From Thioalkalivibrio sp. ALJ21 (GTDB lineage: Bacteria; Pseudomonadota; Gammaproteobacteria; Ectothiorhodospirales; Ectothiorhodospiraceae): 64,000 nt of DNA. Position 1 is the stretch's first letter. Every line of letters starts with the position of its first letter. Positions 17,879 to 25,329 of the stretch are shown one piece after another. The notes beneath the pieces were generated by a model that worked only from the letters and a program-made list of their open reading frames with translations, had not been told where the DNA came from and did no database searches. The stretch spans positions 247,773 to 311,772 of the forward strand of contig NZ_KB905157.1 of the NCBI RefSeq assembly GCF_000378605.1. The letters are read 5' to 3'. The translations under genes and the position numbers were made by a program.

Positions 17879-18925
17879 TCAGGCTCCTTCCGGCACTGCG
17901 TAGGGCAGGTCGACGACCTCCGCCCGCGGGCCATCCGGTGACCCCCAGTGCAGCTCGCCTTCGGCGGCTGCCACTTGCACCACCGCCAGGGCCGAGTAGA
18001 GCCCGTCCGGGTGCAGCTCGGCGGCCACGATCTCGCCATCCGATTGCTCCGGGTTGCCGTCGGAGCGAAACACCGGCGAGCCCGGCTGCGGCGGCTCCGC
18101 GGCATGGATCGCCAGACGGAACATGCGCCGCTTCAGCTTGCCGAGGTAGTGCATGCGGGCCACCACCTCCTGTCCCGGGTAGCAGCCCTTCTCGAAGTTG
18201 ATCGCCCCCAGTGCGTGCAGGTTCAGCATCTGCGGCACGAACATCTCGCTGGTCGCCTCGACCACGGTCGGCATCCCGGCGAGGATGTCGAGCAATGCCC
18301 ACTCGCGCGGACCCACCGGGCCCGAGCGCACGTTCAGCTTGTCCCAGGCGGTGCGCATCGGTTCGAGCTCGCCGAACAGCTCGAAACGCGGGTGCACGCC
18401 GGGTACACGCACGATGGTCACGCCGTCTTTCTCGACCACGTCGTCCACGTTTGCGGGGCAGGCTCCCAGGGCGTTGTTCAGTTCGGATTCCGCGTCGGGG
18501 CCGGAGAGCCCGAAGTGGATGCGCGAGTCGTCGGCGCGCTCGATCACCACATGGGCCCGCAGCACGAACATCCGCAGCCGCTTGGCGATGGCCTCGATGC
18601 GGTCGGCCGGCATCTCCAGCAGGTAGCTGTCCGCGGTGCGCAGCACGCGGAACACCGCGTAGGCGCGCCCCTTGGGGCTGGAATAGCTGGAGATCTGGCT
18701 GTGGCTGGCATCGACCTGGGTGATGTCGTTGCCGAACTGGCCCTGCAGGAAGTCGGTCGCGTCCTCGCCGCGGACCTCCAGCAGGCCCCGGTGGGACAGG
18801 TCGCAGATCACCTCGCCATTGATGGCCATGCGGCGTTCGCGCTCGGGGTTGCCGTAGTGCAGGAGGTCGTCGTCCTCGAACTCGGCCCCGGCGTCGATCA
18901 GGTGATTCTTCCAGTCTTCGCGCAT
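17879..18925 (-). CDS. ygfZ: Folate-binding protein YgfZ
   Basis: A 348-residue member of the YgfZ/GcvT-like family, which uses tetrahydrofolate to help repair or assemble Fe-S clusters in certain enzymes. The family signature is present as KGCYPGQEVVAR (about residues 246-257), including the conserved cysteine. Length agrees with the family. It is divergent from the sdh operon, whose enzyme carries three Fe-S clusters; ygfZ and sdhE-ygfX neighbourhoods are common in gammaproteobacteria. The 188-bp divergent region to sdhC presumably holds both promoters; I could not define them. Confidence 0.92.
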   Translation of the reverse strand: MREDWKNHLIDAGAEFEDDDLLHYGNPERERRMAINGEVICDLSHRGLLEVRGEDATDFLQGQFGNDITQVDASHSQISSYSSPKGRAYAVFRVLRTADSYLLEMPADRIEAIAKRLRMFVLRAHVVIERADDSRIHFGLSGPDAESELNNALGACPANVDDVVEKDGVTIVRVPGVHPRFELFGELEPMRTAWDKLNVRSGPVGPREWALLDILAGMPTVVEATSEMFVPQMLNLHALGAINFEKGCYPGQEVVARMHYLGKLKRRMFRLAIHAAEPPQPGSPVFRSDGNPEQSDGEIVAAELHPDGLYSALAVVQVAAAEGELHWGSPDGPRAEVVDLPYAVPEGA

Positions 18926-19113
18926 CGAAAACTCTCCCGTGGCAGCGCGTCGTGTGTCCGTTCGGCTTGTGGCCTTGGGGACCCACGGCGGCGGATTGAG
19001 GTGGTAAGCTCAACACAGGTCGGGCGACCGGCTGAACCAAGCGGGTCGATAGTAGACGAACCTCTTGCAGGGTGTCAGCCCGACATTTTTCATCATCCGG
19101 TTTTGGGGGTGGC

Positions 19114-19494
19114 ATGAGTTCTCCGGCACGGCCCGTTTTCCTGGATCTGCGCAAGATCCGACTTCCGCTGAATGCCGTGGTTTCCATCCTGCACCGTATT
19201 ACCGGGATTCTCCTGATTCTCGCTATCCCCGTGCTGTTGTGGCTGCTGGATCGCTCGCTGGCGAGTCCGGAGGGCTTCGCTCAGGTGGTCGCGATTATCC
19301 GGCACCCGATCGGGCTGGCGCTGCTGCTGATCGGCCTGTGGTGGCTGCTGCATCACCTGTTCGCCGGGATACGCTATCTGCTGATGGAGTTCGGCATCGG
19401 GGAGGATCGGGCCGGTTCGCTGCGCACTGCGCGTGATGCCCTGTACGCCGCGATCTTCGCCACGCTCGCCGTCTGGCTGGGGTTGATCCTGTGA
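19114..19494 (+). CDS. sdhC: Succinate dehydrogenase cytochrome b556 subunit SdhC
   Basis: A 126-residue membrane anchor with three helices (about 25-50, 65-90, 105-126) and the SILHRITGI motif (S and R of the quinone site). The haem histidine is likely in WWLLHHLFAGIRYL. ATG 19114 follows a G-rich ribosome site (GGGGGTGG); an upstream in-frame ATG at 19072 would add 14 unusual residues. It is the first gene of sdhCDAB and overlaps sdhD by 4 bp. Confidence 0.93.
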   Translation: MSSPARPVFLDLRKIRLPLNAVVSILHRITGILLILAIPVLLWLLDRSLASPEGFAQVVAIIRHPIGLALLLIGLWWLLHHLFAGIRYLLMEFGIGEDRAGSLRTARDALYAAIFATLAVWLGLIL

Positions 19495-19829
19495 GGCTGC
19501 TGTCGGGGCAGGGCGCCTGGCTGCTGCAGCGGATCACGGCGGTGTATGTCGGGCTGTTCGTGATCGCGGCCCTGGGCTATTTCCTGATCGCCCCGCCGAC
19601 GGATCACGCGGCCTGGGTAATGGTGATCGCGCACCCGGTCGTGGCGCTGGGCAGTGCGCTGTTTGTCGTGCTGCTGTTGCTGCATGCCTGGATCGGATTG
19701 CGCGATGTCCTGCTCGACTATGTGAAGCCACTGGCACTGCGCCTGACCATGCTGACCGTCGGCGCGGGCGCACTCATTCTTCTGGGCCTGTGGGCCCTCT
19801 ACCTCCTGATTCGAACGGGGCTTGCATGA
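19491..19829 (+). CDS. sdhD: Succinate dehydrogenase membrane anchor SdhD
   Basis: A 112-residue anchor subunit with three membrane helices. GAWLLQRITAVYVGLF near the N-terminus and the LLLLHAWIGLRDVLLDYV haem-ligand helix are typical. The start is a GTG overlapping the sdhC stop (GTGA), and the end overlaps the sdhA start (ATGA), so the three are coupled in translation. With SdhC it binds haem b and ubiquinone. Confidence 0.92.
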   Translation: MRLLSGQGAWLLQRITAVYVGLFVIAALGYFLIAPPTDHAAWVMVIAHPVVALGSALFVVLLLLHAWIGLRDVLLDYVKPLALRLTMLTVGAGALILLGLWALYLLIRTGLA

Positions 19830-21601
19830 ACCTGACCCGGCGCAAATTTGACGCGCTGATCATCGGCGCCGGCGGCGCGGGCCTGCGTGCCGCGCTGCAG
19901 CTGTCCAACGGCGATGCCAAGGTCGCGGTGGTCTCCAAGGTGTTTCCCACGCGCTCGCACACGGTGGCCGCGCAGGGCGGGGTGAATGCCGCGCTGGCGA
20001 ACGTGCTGCCGGACTCCTGGCACTGGCACATGTTCGATACCGTGAAGGGGTCGGACTATCTGGGCGATCAGGACGCGATCGAGTACATGTGTCGCGCCGC
20101 ATCCAAGGTGGTCTACGAGCTGGATCACTTCGGCGTGCCGTTCTCGCGCCTGGACAACGGCAATATCTACCAGCGTGCCTTCGGCGGGCAGAGCCAGAAC
20201 TTCGGCCAGGACCAGGCGGCGCGTACCTGTGCGGCGGCCGACCGCACCGGGCACGCGATCCTGCACTCGCTGTACCAGCAGAACCTGCGCGCACGCACGC
20301 ACTTTTTCGATGAGTACTTCGCGGTCGACCTGCTGCGCGACGAGCAGGGTTTCGTGCTCGGTGTGCTCGCCTTCGAGATCCTGACCGGCGAGCCGATCGT
20401 GATCGAGGCCAAGACCACGCTGATCGCCACCGGCGGGGCGGGTCAGTTGTTCCGCACCACCACCAACGCGCTGATCAACACCGGCGACGGCATGGCGATG
20501 GCCCTGCGCGCCGGGGTGCCGCTGGAGGATATGGAGTTCGTGCAGTTCCACCCGACCGGCATCGCCGGACGCGGGATGCTGATTACCGAGGGCGCGCGCG
20601 GCGAGGGCGGCTTCCTGGTCAACGCCGACGGCGAGCGTTTCATGGAGCGCTATGCCCCAAGGGCAAAGGACCTGGCCTCGCGCGACGTGGTCAGCCGCTC
20701 CATTGCCACCGAGGTGCGCGAAGGTCGTGGCTGCGGGCGTAACCGCGATCACGTGTTGCTGGACCTGCGCCACCTTGGCGCGGATGCGATTCGCCATCGG
20801 TTGCCGGGTATTCGCGAGGCGAGCATGACCTTCCTCGGCGTGGACCCGATCGAGGCCCCGATCCCGGTGTTCCCGACCTGCCACTACAGCATGGGCGGGA
20901 TCCCGACCAATCGCTTCGGCCAGGTGGTGGCGCCGGTCAAGGACACCCCGGAGGACCCGGTGCCGGGGCTGTACGCGGCCGGGGAGGCCGCCTGTGTCTC
21001 CGTACACGGGGCCAACCGCCTGGGCGGCAACTCGCTGCTGGACATCCTGGTATTCGGACGTGCGGCGGCCAACCATATCCTCGAATACCTGCGCGAGAAC
21101 CACTACCACCGGCCGCTGGACGAAACGGCGGTGGAGCAGGCGATGGCACGACTGACGCGCTGGGACCGCAAGGACCCGGGCGACGGCTCCTCCGAGCAGG
21201 TCGAACCGCTGAAGCGCGAACTGCGCAAGGTGATGGAGGACCACTGCTCGGTGTTCCGCACCGACGAGGTGATGCGCGAGGGGGTAGAGAAGGTCCGCGC
21301 ACTGCGCGAGCGCCTGAACCACGCCGTGATCGCGGACCACTCGGCCACCTTCAACACCGCCCGGGTGGAGGCGATGGAGCTGGAGAACCTGATGGACTGC
21401 GCGATCGCGACCATCCGCTCCGCGCTGGGGCGCGAGGAGAGCCGCGGGGCGCATTCGCGTATCGACTTCCCCGATCGCGACGACCAGCACTGGCTCAAGC
21501 ACAGCCTGTACTCGCTGGCGGACGACAGCCTCGACTACAAGCCGGTGCGCACCCAGCCGAACACCGTGCCCTCGTTTCCGCCGAAGGAGCGGGTCTATTG
21601 A
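19826..21601 (+). CDS. sdhA: Succinate dehydrogenase flavoprotein SdhA
   Basis: A 591-residue catalytic subunit oxidising succinate to fumarate. It has the FAD-binding GAGGAGLRAAL near the N-terminus, the flavin-linking histidine in RSHTVAAQGG, the active-site arginine region HGANRLGGNSLLD, and PTCHYSMGG. ATG 19826 overlaps the sdhD stop; the longer frame from 19790 has no ribosome site. A 186-bp gap follows before sdhB, which is unusual for this operon and holds part of a dispersed repeat. Confidence 0.97.
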   Translation: MNLTRRKFDALIIGAGGAGLRAALQLSNGDAKVAVVSKVFPTRSHTVAAQGGVNAALANVLPDSWHWHMFDTVKGSDYLGDQDAIEYMCRAASKVVYELDHFGVPFSRLDNGNIYQRAFGGQSQNFGQDQAARTCAAADRTGHAILHSLYQQNLRARTHFFDEYFAVDLLRDEQGFVLGVLAFEILTGEPIVIEAKTTLIATGGAGQLFRTTTNALINTGDGMAMALRAGVPLEDMEFVQFHPTGIAGRGMLITEGARGEGGFLVNADGERFMERYAPRAKDLASRDVVSRSIATEVREGRGCGRNRDHVLLDLRHLGADAIRHRLPGIREASMTFLGVDPIEAPIPVFPTCHYSMGGIPTNRFGQVVAPVKDTPEDPVPGLYAAGEAACVSVHGANRLGGNSLLDILVFGRAAANHILEYLRENHYHRPLDETAVEQAMARLTRWDRKDPGDGSSEQVEPLKRELRKVMEDHCSVFRTDEVMREGVEKVRALRERLNHAVIADHSATFNTARVEAMELENLMDCAIATIRSALGREESRGAHSRIDFPDRDDQHWLKHSLYSLADDSLDYKPVRTQPNTVPSFPPKERVY

Positions 21602-21661
21602 CGGCCGGTGCTGCTTCCAGGGAAGCCTCGCATCAGGTGGTGACTGTGAAAGCACCACGTT

Positions 21662-21694
21662 CGGTGCGTTTCGCGGGCCTCAACGCACCCTACG
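21662..21694 (-). repeat. Dispersed GTAGGGTGCGTTGAG repeat inside the sdh operon
   Basis: On the minus strand this 33-bp stretch reads CGTAGGGTGCGTTGAG, two variable bases, CCGCGAAACGCACCG. It is nearly identical to 50812-50844 and related to 50866-50897. It lies between sdhA and sdhB. Confidence 0.6.
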
Positions 21695-21787
21695 CACCCT
21701 GGGCTGTACACGGCAGGAAGCGACGATCGCAGTCGGCCCCCTAGCGCGATGATGGGCCGCCGGTGGCGCCACTGAAAGGAGAGACGA

Positions 21788-22489
21788 TTGGAATTCTCGA
21801 TCTACCGCTTCAACCCGGAGACGGACACGCTGCCGAAGATGCAGCGCTTCACCCTGCCCGACGACCAGGTCGAGCCGGGGATGATGCTGCTGGACGCACT
21901 GCTGTTGCTGAAGGAGCAGGACGATTCCCTGGGCTTTCGCCGCTCCTGCCAGCACGGGGTCTGCGGCTCCGACGGCATGAACATCAACGGCATGAACGGC
22001 CTGGCCTGCATCACGCCGCTCGCGGATCTGGAGGCGCCGGTCACGCTGCGCCCGTTCCCGGGGATGCCGGTGATCCGCGACCTGATCGTGGATATGGGCA
22101 ACTTCTGGGACCAGTACCGCAAGGCCGAGCCCTGGCTGGTCAACGACAGCCCGGAGCCCGAGGTCGAGCGCAAGCAGAGCCCGGAGGATCGTGACCAGCT
22201 GGATGGTCTGTACGAATGCATCCTGTGCGGCTGCTGTTCCGCCGCCTGTCCGTCGTACTGGTGGAATCCGGACAAGTTCCTGGGGCCCGCCGCGCTGCTG
22301 CAGGCCGCGCGTTTCATCCAGGACAGCCGCGACGAGGCCACCGATCACCGCCTGGCACAGCTGGACGATGCCTGGAAGCTCTACCGCTGCCACACCATCA
22401 TGAATTGCACCCAGGTCTGCCCCAAGGGCCTGAACCCGAGCCGGGCGATCGGCGATATCCGCCGTACCATGCTGAAGAAATCGCTTTGA
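21788..22489 (+). CDS. sdhB: Succinate dehydrogenase iron-sulfur subunit SdhB
   Basis: A 233-residue subunit carrying three Fe-S clusters between FAD and quinone. The 2Fe-2S ligands are in RRSCQHGVCGSDG with a further NGLAC; the C-terminal 4Fe-4S and 3Fe-4S ligands are in CILCGCCSAACPS and CTQVCPKG. The start is a TTG preceded by AAGGAGAG at about 7 nt; no ATG fits, and homologues begin with the same EFSIYR segment. The stop overlaps sdhE by one base. Confidence 0.95.
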   Translation: MEFSIYRFNPETDTLPKMQRFTLPDDQVEPGMMLLDALLLLKEQDDSLGFRRSCQHGVCGSDGMNINGMNGLACITPLADLEAPVTLRPFPGMPVIRDLIVDMGNFWDQYRKAEPWLVNDSPEPEVERKQSPEDRDQLDGLYECILCGCCSAACPSYWWNPDKFLGPAALLQAARFIQDSRDEATDHRLAQLDDAWKLYRCHTIMNCTQVCPKGLNPSRAIGDIRRTMLKKSL

Positions 22490-22743
22490 TGGAACCCGAC
22501 AGCCGTACTCGCTGGCGCTGCCGCCGCGGCATGCTGGAGAACGACTGGCTGCTCGGGCAGTTTCTCGCGCAGGGATATGCGCAACTGGACCAGGAGGGTC
22601 GCGATGCCTTCGAGCGCCTGCTCGACTACCCCGACAATGTGCTGCTGGATGTGGTCATGGGTCGCCAGACCACGGTGGATGACGGGATAGCCCGGCTTGT
22701 CCCGGCGCTCCGTGCCGCCGCTGCGGCTGAGACTGCACCCTGA
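22489..22743 (+). CDS. sdhE: FAD assembly factor SdhE
   Basis: An 84-residue small protein of the SdhE/YgfY (CptB) family, which promotes covalent attachment of FAD to SdhA. The signature RRGMLENDWLLGQF corresponds to the RGMxExD motif that contacts SdhA. The ATG overlaps the sdhB stop (TGATG). It is followed, with overlap, by ygfX, the usual partner gene. Confidence 0.93.
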   Translation: MEPDSRTRWRCRRGMLENDWLLGQFLAQGYAQLDQEGRDAFERLLDYPDNVLLDVVMGRQTTVDDGIARLVPALRAAAAAETAP

Positions 22744-23650
22744 CCCCGTTTTGCCACGGCTGGCGCTAGCCGGGCAGATCCTGCTGGTCCTCGCTGTCTC
22801 CGGATTTGTGCTGGTCTACAGCCCGTTGTGGATGCTGTTGCCGGTCTGGGGCCTGGCGACGATCGGCTGGTGGTGGCAGCGGCGCGATGCGGCACCGGAC
22901 TGGGCCTGGCTGGGACAGACGCCGGAGGGGGATAGCTGGGTCGCGACCCGCGAGGGCCTGCGCCAGGAGCAGGTAACCTGGGTCGAGTTGCTGCCCGACA
23001 GCCGGGTCCTGGCCGGGACGGTTCTGCTGGTGCTGCGCGAACGGGACGGCAGGCGGCTGTGGCGGCTCTGGCTGCATGCCGCGCGCATGGATCGCGAGGA
23101 CCTGCGCCGGCTGCGGGTCCGCCTGCGCTGGCCGCCGGTCGCGCCACCGGAATCCGGTTGGCGCGTGCGGCTTCGGGCCGGTCGGGAACGGGCCGTTGCT
23201 ATACTGGCGCGAATGCGATCACGCGGAGGACCGACGATGGCGGGACCCGACAAGGCTCAGGTGATGGTGGATGTCTCCCACCTGCTGAGCGATGACCCGG
23301 ATCATGTGTACAGTGAGGACGAACTGGACGCGATCGAGGAGCTCGATCCGGAGCTGGCGCTGCGCCTGGACCGGGCACAGACTTTCGCCGAGCGCGAGGC
23401 CTCCGATGTCCCGGCGGACGGGCCGATCGACGAGGACGCGGTGCGCGCGGCGATCGAGGAGGCACGGCGCATCCTGATGCAGGACGGCGGCGATATCGAG
23501 TTCGTGGAGCTCGACGGGCGCACCGTACGGGTGCGCTTGAAGGGGGCCTGCGTAGGCTGCCCGCGTTCGACGCTGGATCTGAAGAACGTGGTCGAGCGCC
23601 TGGTGCGCTCGCGCGCGCCGGGGGTTGCCAGCGTCGCGAATACCTTTTGA
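22712..23650 (+). CDS. YgfX-like membrane protein fused in frame to a NifU C-terminal domain
   Basis: A continuous 312-residue frame. Residues 1 to about 135 match YgfX/CptA: two membrane helices (about 16-45, with YSPLWMLLPV) and the WLHAARMDREDLRRLR strand-helix seen in E. coli YgfX. Residues about 176-312 are an acidic NifU-like protein with CVGCP near the end. There is no stop codon between the parts, so translation of YgfX must run into the NifU part. A good internal ribosome site allows the NifU part to be made alone as well. The start is uncertain: GTG 22712 gives the family N-terminus, TTG 22697 is possible; both overlap sdhE. Confidence 0.75.
   Translation: MPPLRLRLHPDPVLPRLALAGQILLVLAVSGFVLVYSPLWMLLPVWGLATIGWWWQRRDAAPDWAWLGQTPEGDSWVATREGLRQEQVTWVELLPDSRVLAGTVLLVLRERDGRRLWRLWLHAARMDREDLRRLRVRLRWPPVAPPESGWRVRLRAGRERAVAILARMRSRGGPTMAGPDKAQVMVDVSHLLSDDPDHVYSEDELDAIEELDPELALRLDRAQTFAEREASDVPADGPIDEDAVRAAIEEARRILMQDGGDIEFVELDGRTVRVRLKGACVGCPRSTLDLKNVVERLVRSRAPGVASVANTF
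23237..23650 (+). CDS. NifU-family Fe-S protein from internal start
   Basis: A 137-residue product from ATG 23237, preceded by GGAGG at 23224-23228. It has an acidic N-terminal half and a NifU C-terminal domain (about 65-135) with C105 and C108 in CVGCP, the pair that holds a 4Fe-4S cluster at a dimer interface in Nfu proteins. It would serve as an Fe-S carrier, fitting its place after the Fe-S enzyme SdhB and near ygfZ. It shares its frame with the YgfX fusion, so both a fused and a free form may exist. Confidence 0.65.
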   Translation: MAGPDKAQVMVDVSHLLSDDPDHVYSEDELDAIEELDPELALRLDRAQTFAEREASDVPADGPIDEDAVRAAIEEARRILMQDGGDIEFVELDGRTVRVRLKGACVGCPRSTLDLKNVVERLVRSRAPGVASVANTF

Positions 23651-23690
23651 CTCGACGGGCGTTCGCGCGCCGAGCGCCAGCAGGGAGTGC

Positions 23691-24107
23691 ATGATGCAGC
23701 GGGCTTTCCGGATCCAGACTGAACTGCGGGAGATCCCGCGCCTGGCCGAGCAGGTGGAGGCCTTCTGCGAGGAGGCCGGCGTCTCGATGTCCTCGGTCTA
23801 CCCGATCAATCTGGTGCTGGACGAGTGGCTGACCAATCTGATCACCTATGCCTTCGATGACGGCGCGGAACACACCATCGAGGTGGAGTTGCGCAAGGCG
23901 GATGACGGGCTGACGATTACCGTCACCGACGACGGCCAGGCCTTCAATCCGCTGACCGATGCCCCCGAGGCCCAGCTTGACGGCGATATTGATTCGCGCC
24001 AGGTCGGAGGCTTGGGGATTCACTTCATGAAGACGCTGATGGACGAGATCGACTATCGATCCGCCGATGGCGTCAACTGCCTGACCCTGCGCAAGCAGCC
24101 GGTCTGA
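23691..24107 (+). CDS. Anti-sigma regulatory factor (HATPase, RsbW/SpoIIAB type)
   Basis: A 138-residue GHKL-type ATP-binding protein. The N box is NLVLDEWLTNLITYAFDDG (about residues 44-62), the G1 box is VTDDGQAFNP, and GGLGIHFMK is the G2 region. Such proteins phosphorylate a STAS antagonist and may bind a sigma factor or another output. ATG 23691 follows GGGAG. The STAS gene lies 76 bp downstream, giving a two-gene partner-switching module. No RsbU-type phosphatase is in the window. Confidence 0.88.
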   Translation: MMQRAFRIQTELREIPRLAEQVEAFCEEAGVSMSSVYPINLVLDEWLTNLITYAFDDGAEHTIEVELRKADDGLTITVTDDGQAFNPLTDAPEAQLDGDIDSRQVGGLGIHFMKTLMDEIDYRSADGVNCLTLRKQPV

Positions 24108-24183
24108 TCCGGTCGCGCCCGCGCGGTGGAGCGCGTGTGGGCGGGGCCGCTACTCAATAACAACGAAAAGGCAAGGCGCACCG

Positions 24184-24519
24184 ATGCAAGTCAACGAAGA
24201 GACGATCGACGGCGTGCTGGTCGTCAGTCCGGCGGGCCGTCTGGACAGCAATACCTCGCCCGAATTCGAGGCCCATCTATTCCAGCGGATGGAAGATCAC
24301 CCGTCGCTGGTCATCCGCTTTGGCGACGTCGACTACATCTCCAGCGCGGGGCTGCGCGTGATGCTGATGACCGCGAAGAAGGTCAAGCAGAACGGCGGGC
24401 GGCTGGTGCTGTGCGAGATCGGGGATCCGATTCGCGAGGTGTTCGAGATCAGCGGGTTCCTGACCATCCTCGAGGTGTGCGATGACCCCCGCGGGGCCGT
24501 GGAGCGCGTCAACGCCTGA
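24184..24519 (+). CDS. STAS-domain anti-sigma factor antagonist
   Basis: A 111-residue single STAS domain. The phosphorylation site serine is in the YISSAGLRVML motif (about residues 55-65), as in SpoIIAA/RsbV. It is the expected substrate of the kinase-like protein encoded just upstream. A hairpin follows its stop. Target sigma factor or enzyme cannot be inferred. Confidence 0.92.
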   Translation: MQVNEETIDGVLVVSPAGRLDSNTSPEFEAHLFQRMEDHPSLVIRFGDVDYISSAGLRVMLMTAKKVKQNGGRLVLCEIGDPIREVFEISGFLTILEVCDDPRGAVERVNA

Positions 24520-24526
24520 CAGGAAT

Positions 24527-24550
24527 ACCCGGCCCGGGAGCGGGCCGGGT
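24527..24550. terminator. Bidirectional hairpin between convergent genes
   Basis: ACCCGGCCCG (24527-24536), loop GGAG, CGGGCCGGGT (24541-24550): a perfect 10-bp stem between the STAS gene and a convergent small gene. There is no clear T-tract. Confidence 0.5.
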
Positions 24551-24564
24551 GGCAGAGCGGATCG

Positions 24565-24768
24565 TTAATCCGCCGGGGGCATGTATTCGTGCCGGATGTG
24601 GTCGGGCTGCGCGGGCAGCTGGATTCCGGCCTCTTCCAGGGCCTCGGCCAGTTCCTCACACTCGTCCAGTTCATCGGCGCGCTTTTTCAGTGTGGCCAGG
24701 GCATCGGAGGCCTCCGCCTCCGGCATCGTGATCACCAGTTCGCCGTTTTCGGCCTTTTCCAGATGCAT
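24565..24768 (-). CDS. Small acidic hypothetical protein
   Basis: A 67-residue, strongly acidic protein with an alpha-helical, possibly coiled-coil middle (about residues 20-47, rich in A, E, L). I do not recognise a family. ATG 24768 is preceded by AAGGAGG, so it is very likely translated. It forms a pair with the next small gene (44 bp apart) and is convergent with the STAS gene. Confidence 0.7.
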   Translation of the reverse strand: MHLEKAENGELVITMPEAEASDALATLKKRADELDECEELAEALEEAGIQLPAQPDHIRHEYMPPAD

Positions 24769-24812
24769 AATGTCCTCCTTGCGGGTTCCGTGTGTATACG
24801 AGCGGGCTCGCG

Positions 24813-25037
24813 TCAGTCCTCGATCGATGGCTGCTTGGGCGCGTGCTCGTCGAAGGCGTGCGGCGGCTGGCGGAATTCGTTCTCCAGCTCGTAGACACCC
24901 TGCTGCAGTACGGAGCCGAGTGCGCGGGCACCGTTGCTGATCTCGCCCTCGAGCTCGGTGATGTTCTCCGCGATGCTCTCGGCGGTCTTCTTGTCGATCT
25001 TCAGGGTCAGGATCCCGTCCTTCAGTGTGGCCTCCAT
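24813..25037 (-). CDS. Small hypothetical protein
   Basis: A 74-residue protein with a short beta-type start (LKDGILTLKI) and then a helical stretch (about 17-57). There is no signal peptide or cysteine. AAGGAG precedes ATG 25037. It probably forms an operon with the acidic protein downstream. The 290 bp upstream, to the start of the EAL protein, show no gene. Confidence 0.65.
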   Translation of the reverse strand: MEATLKDGILTLKIDKKTAESIAENITELEGEISNGARALGSVLQQGVYELENEFRQPPHAFDEHAPKQPSIED

Positions 25038-25329
25038 GTCGTGCTCCTTGTCGTCAGGTGGATGACTGGTGGCCCGATCGGCCCGTCGGGCTGGCGGGTA
25101 CTCAATTGATCTGCGTCAAGCCGCGTTTGTGTGGATTCCGGCATACTGCTGCGGCCGCGCGGCTCCTGTTGGTGGAGACAGCCCCTGGTTCGAGAGGGTT
25201 CCACCGGATGCTGCGGAATCCATCGCCGGCGGGCCACCCGTCACCGATCTCAACATTCTTCTGCTGCGGACGCTACCAATCACTGGCGGTCAATCCGTTC
25301 AGTGTCACCCGAGAGAGGCGAATCATTCC

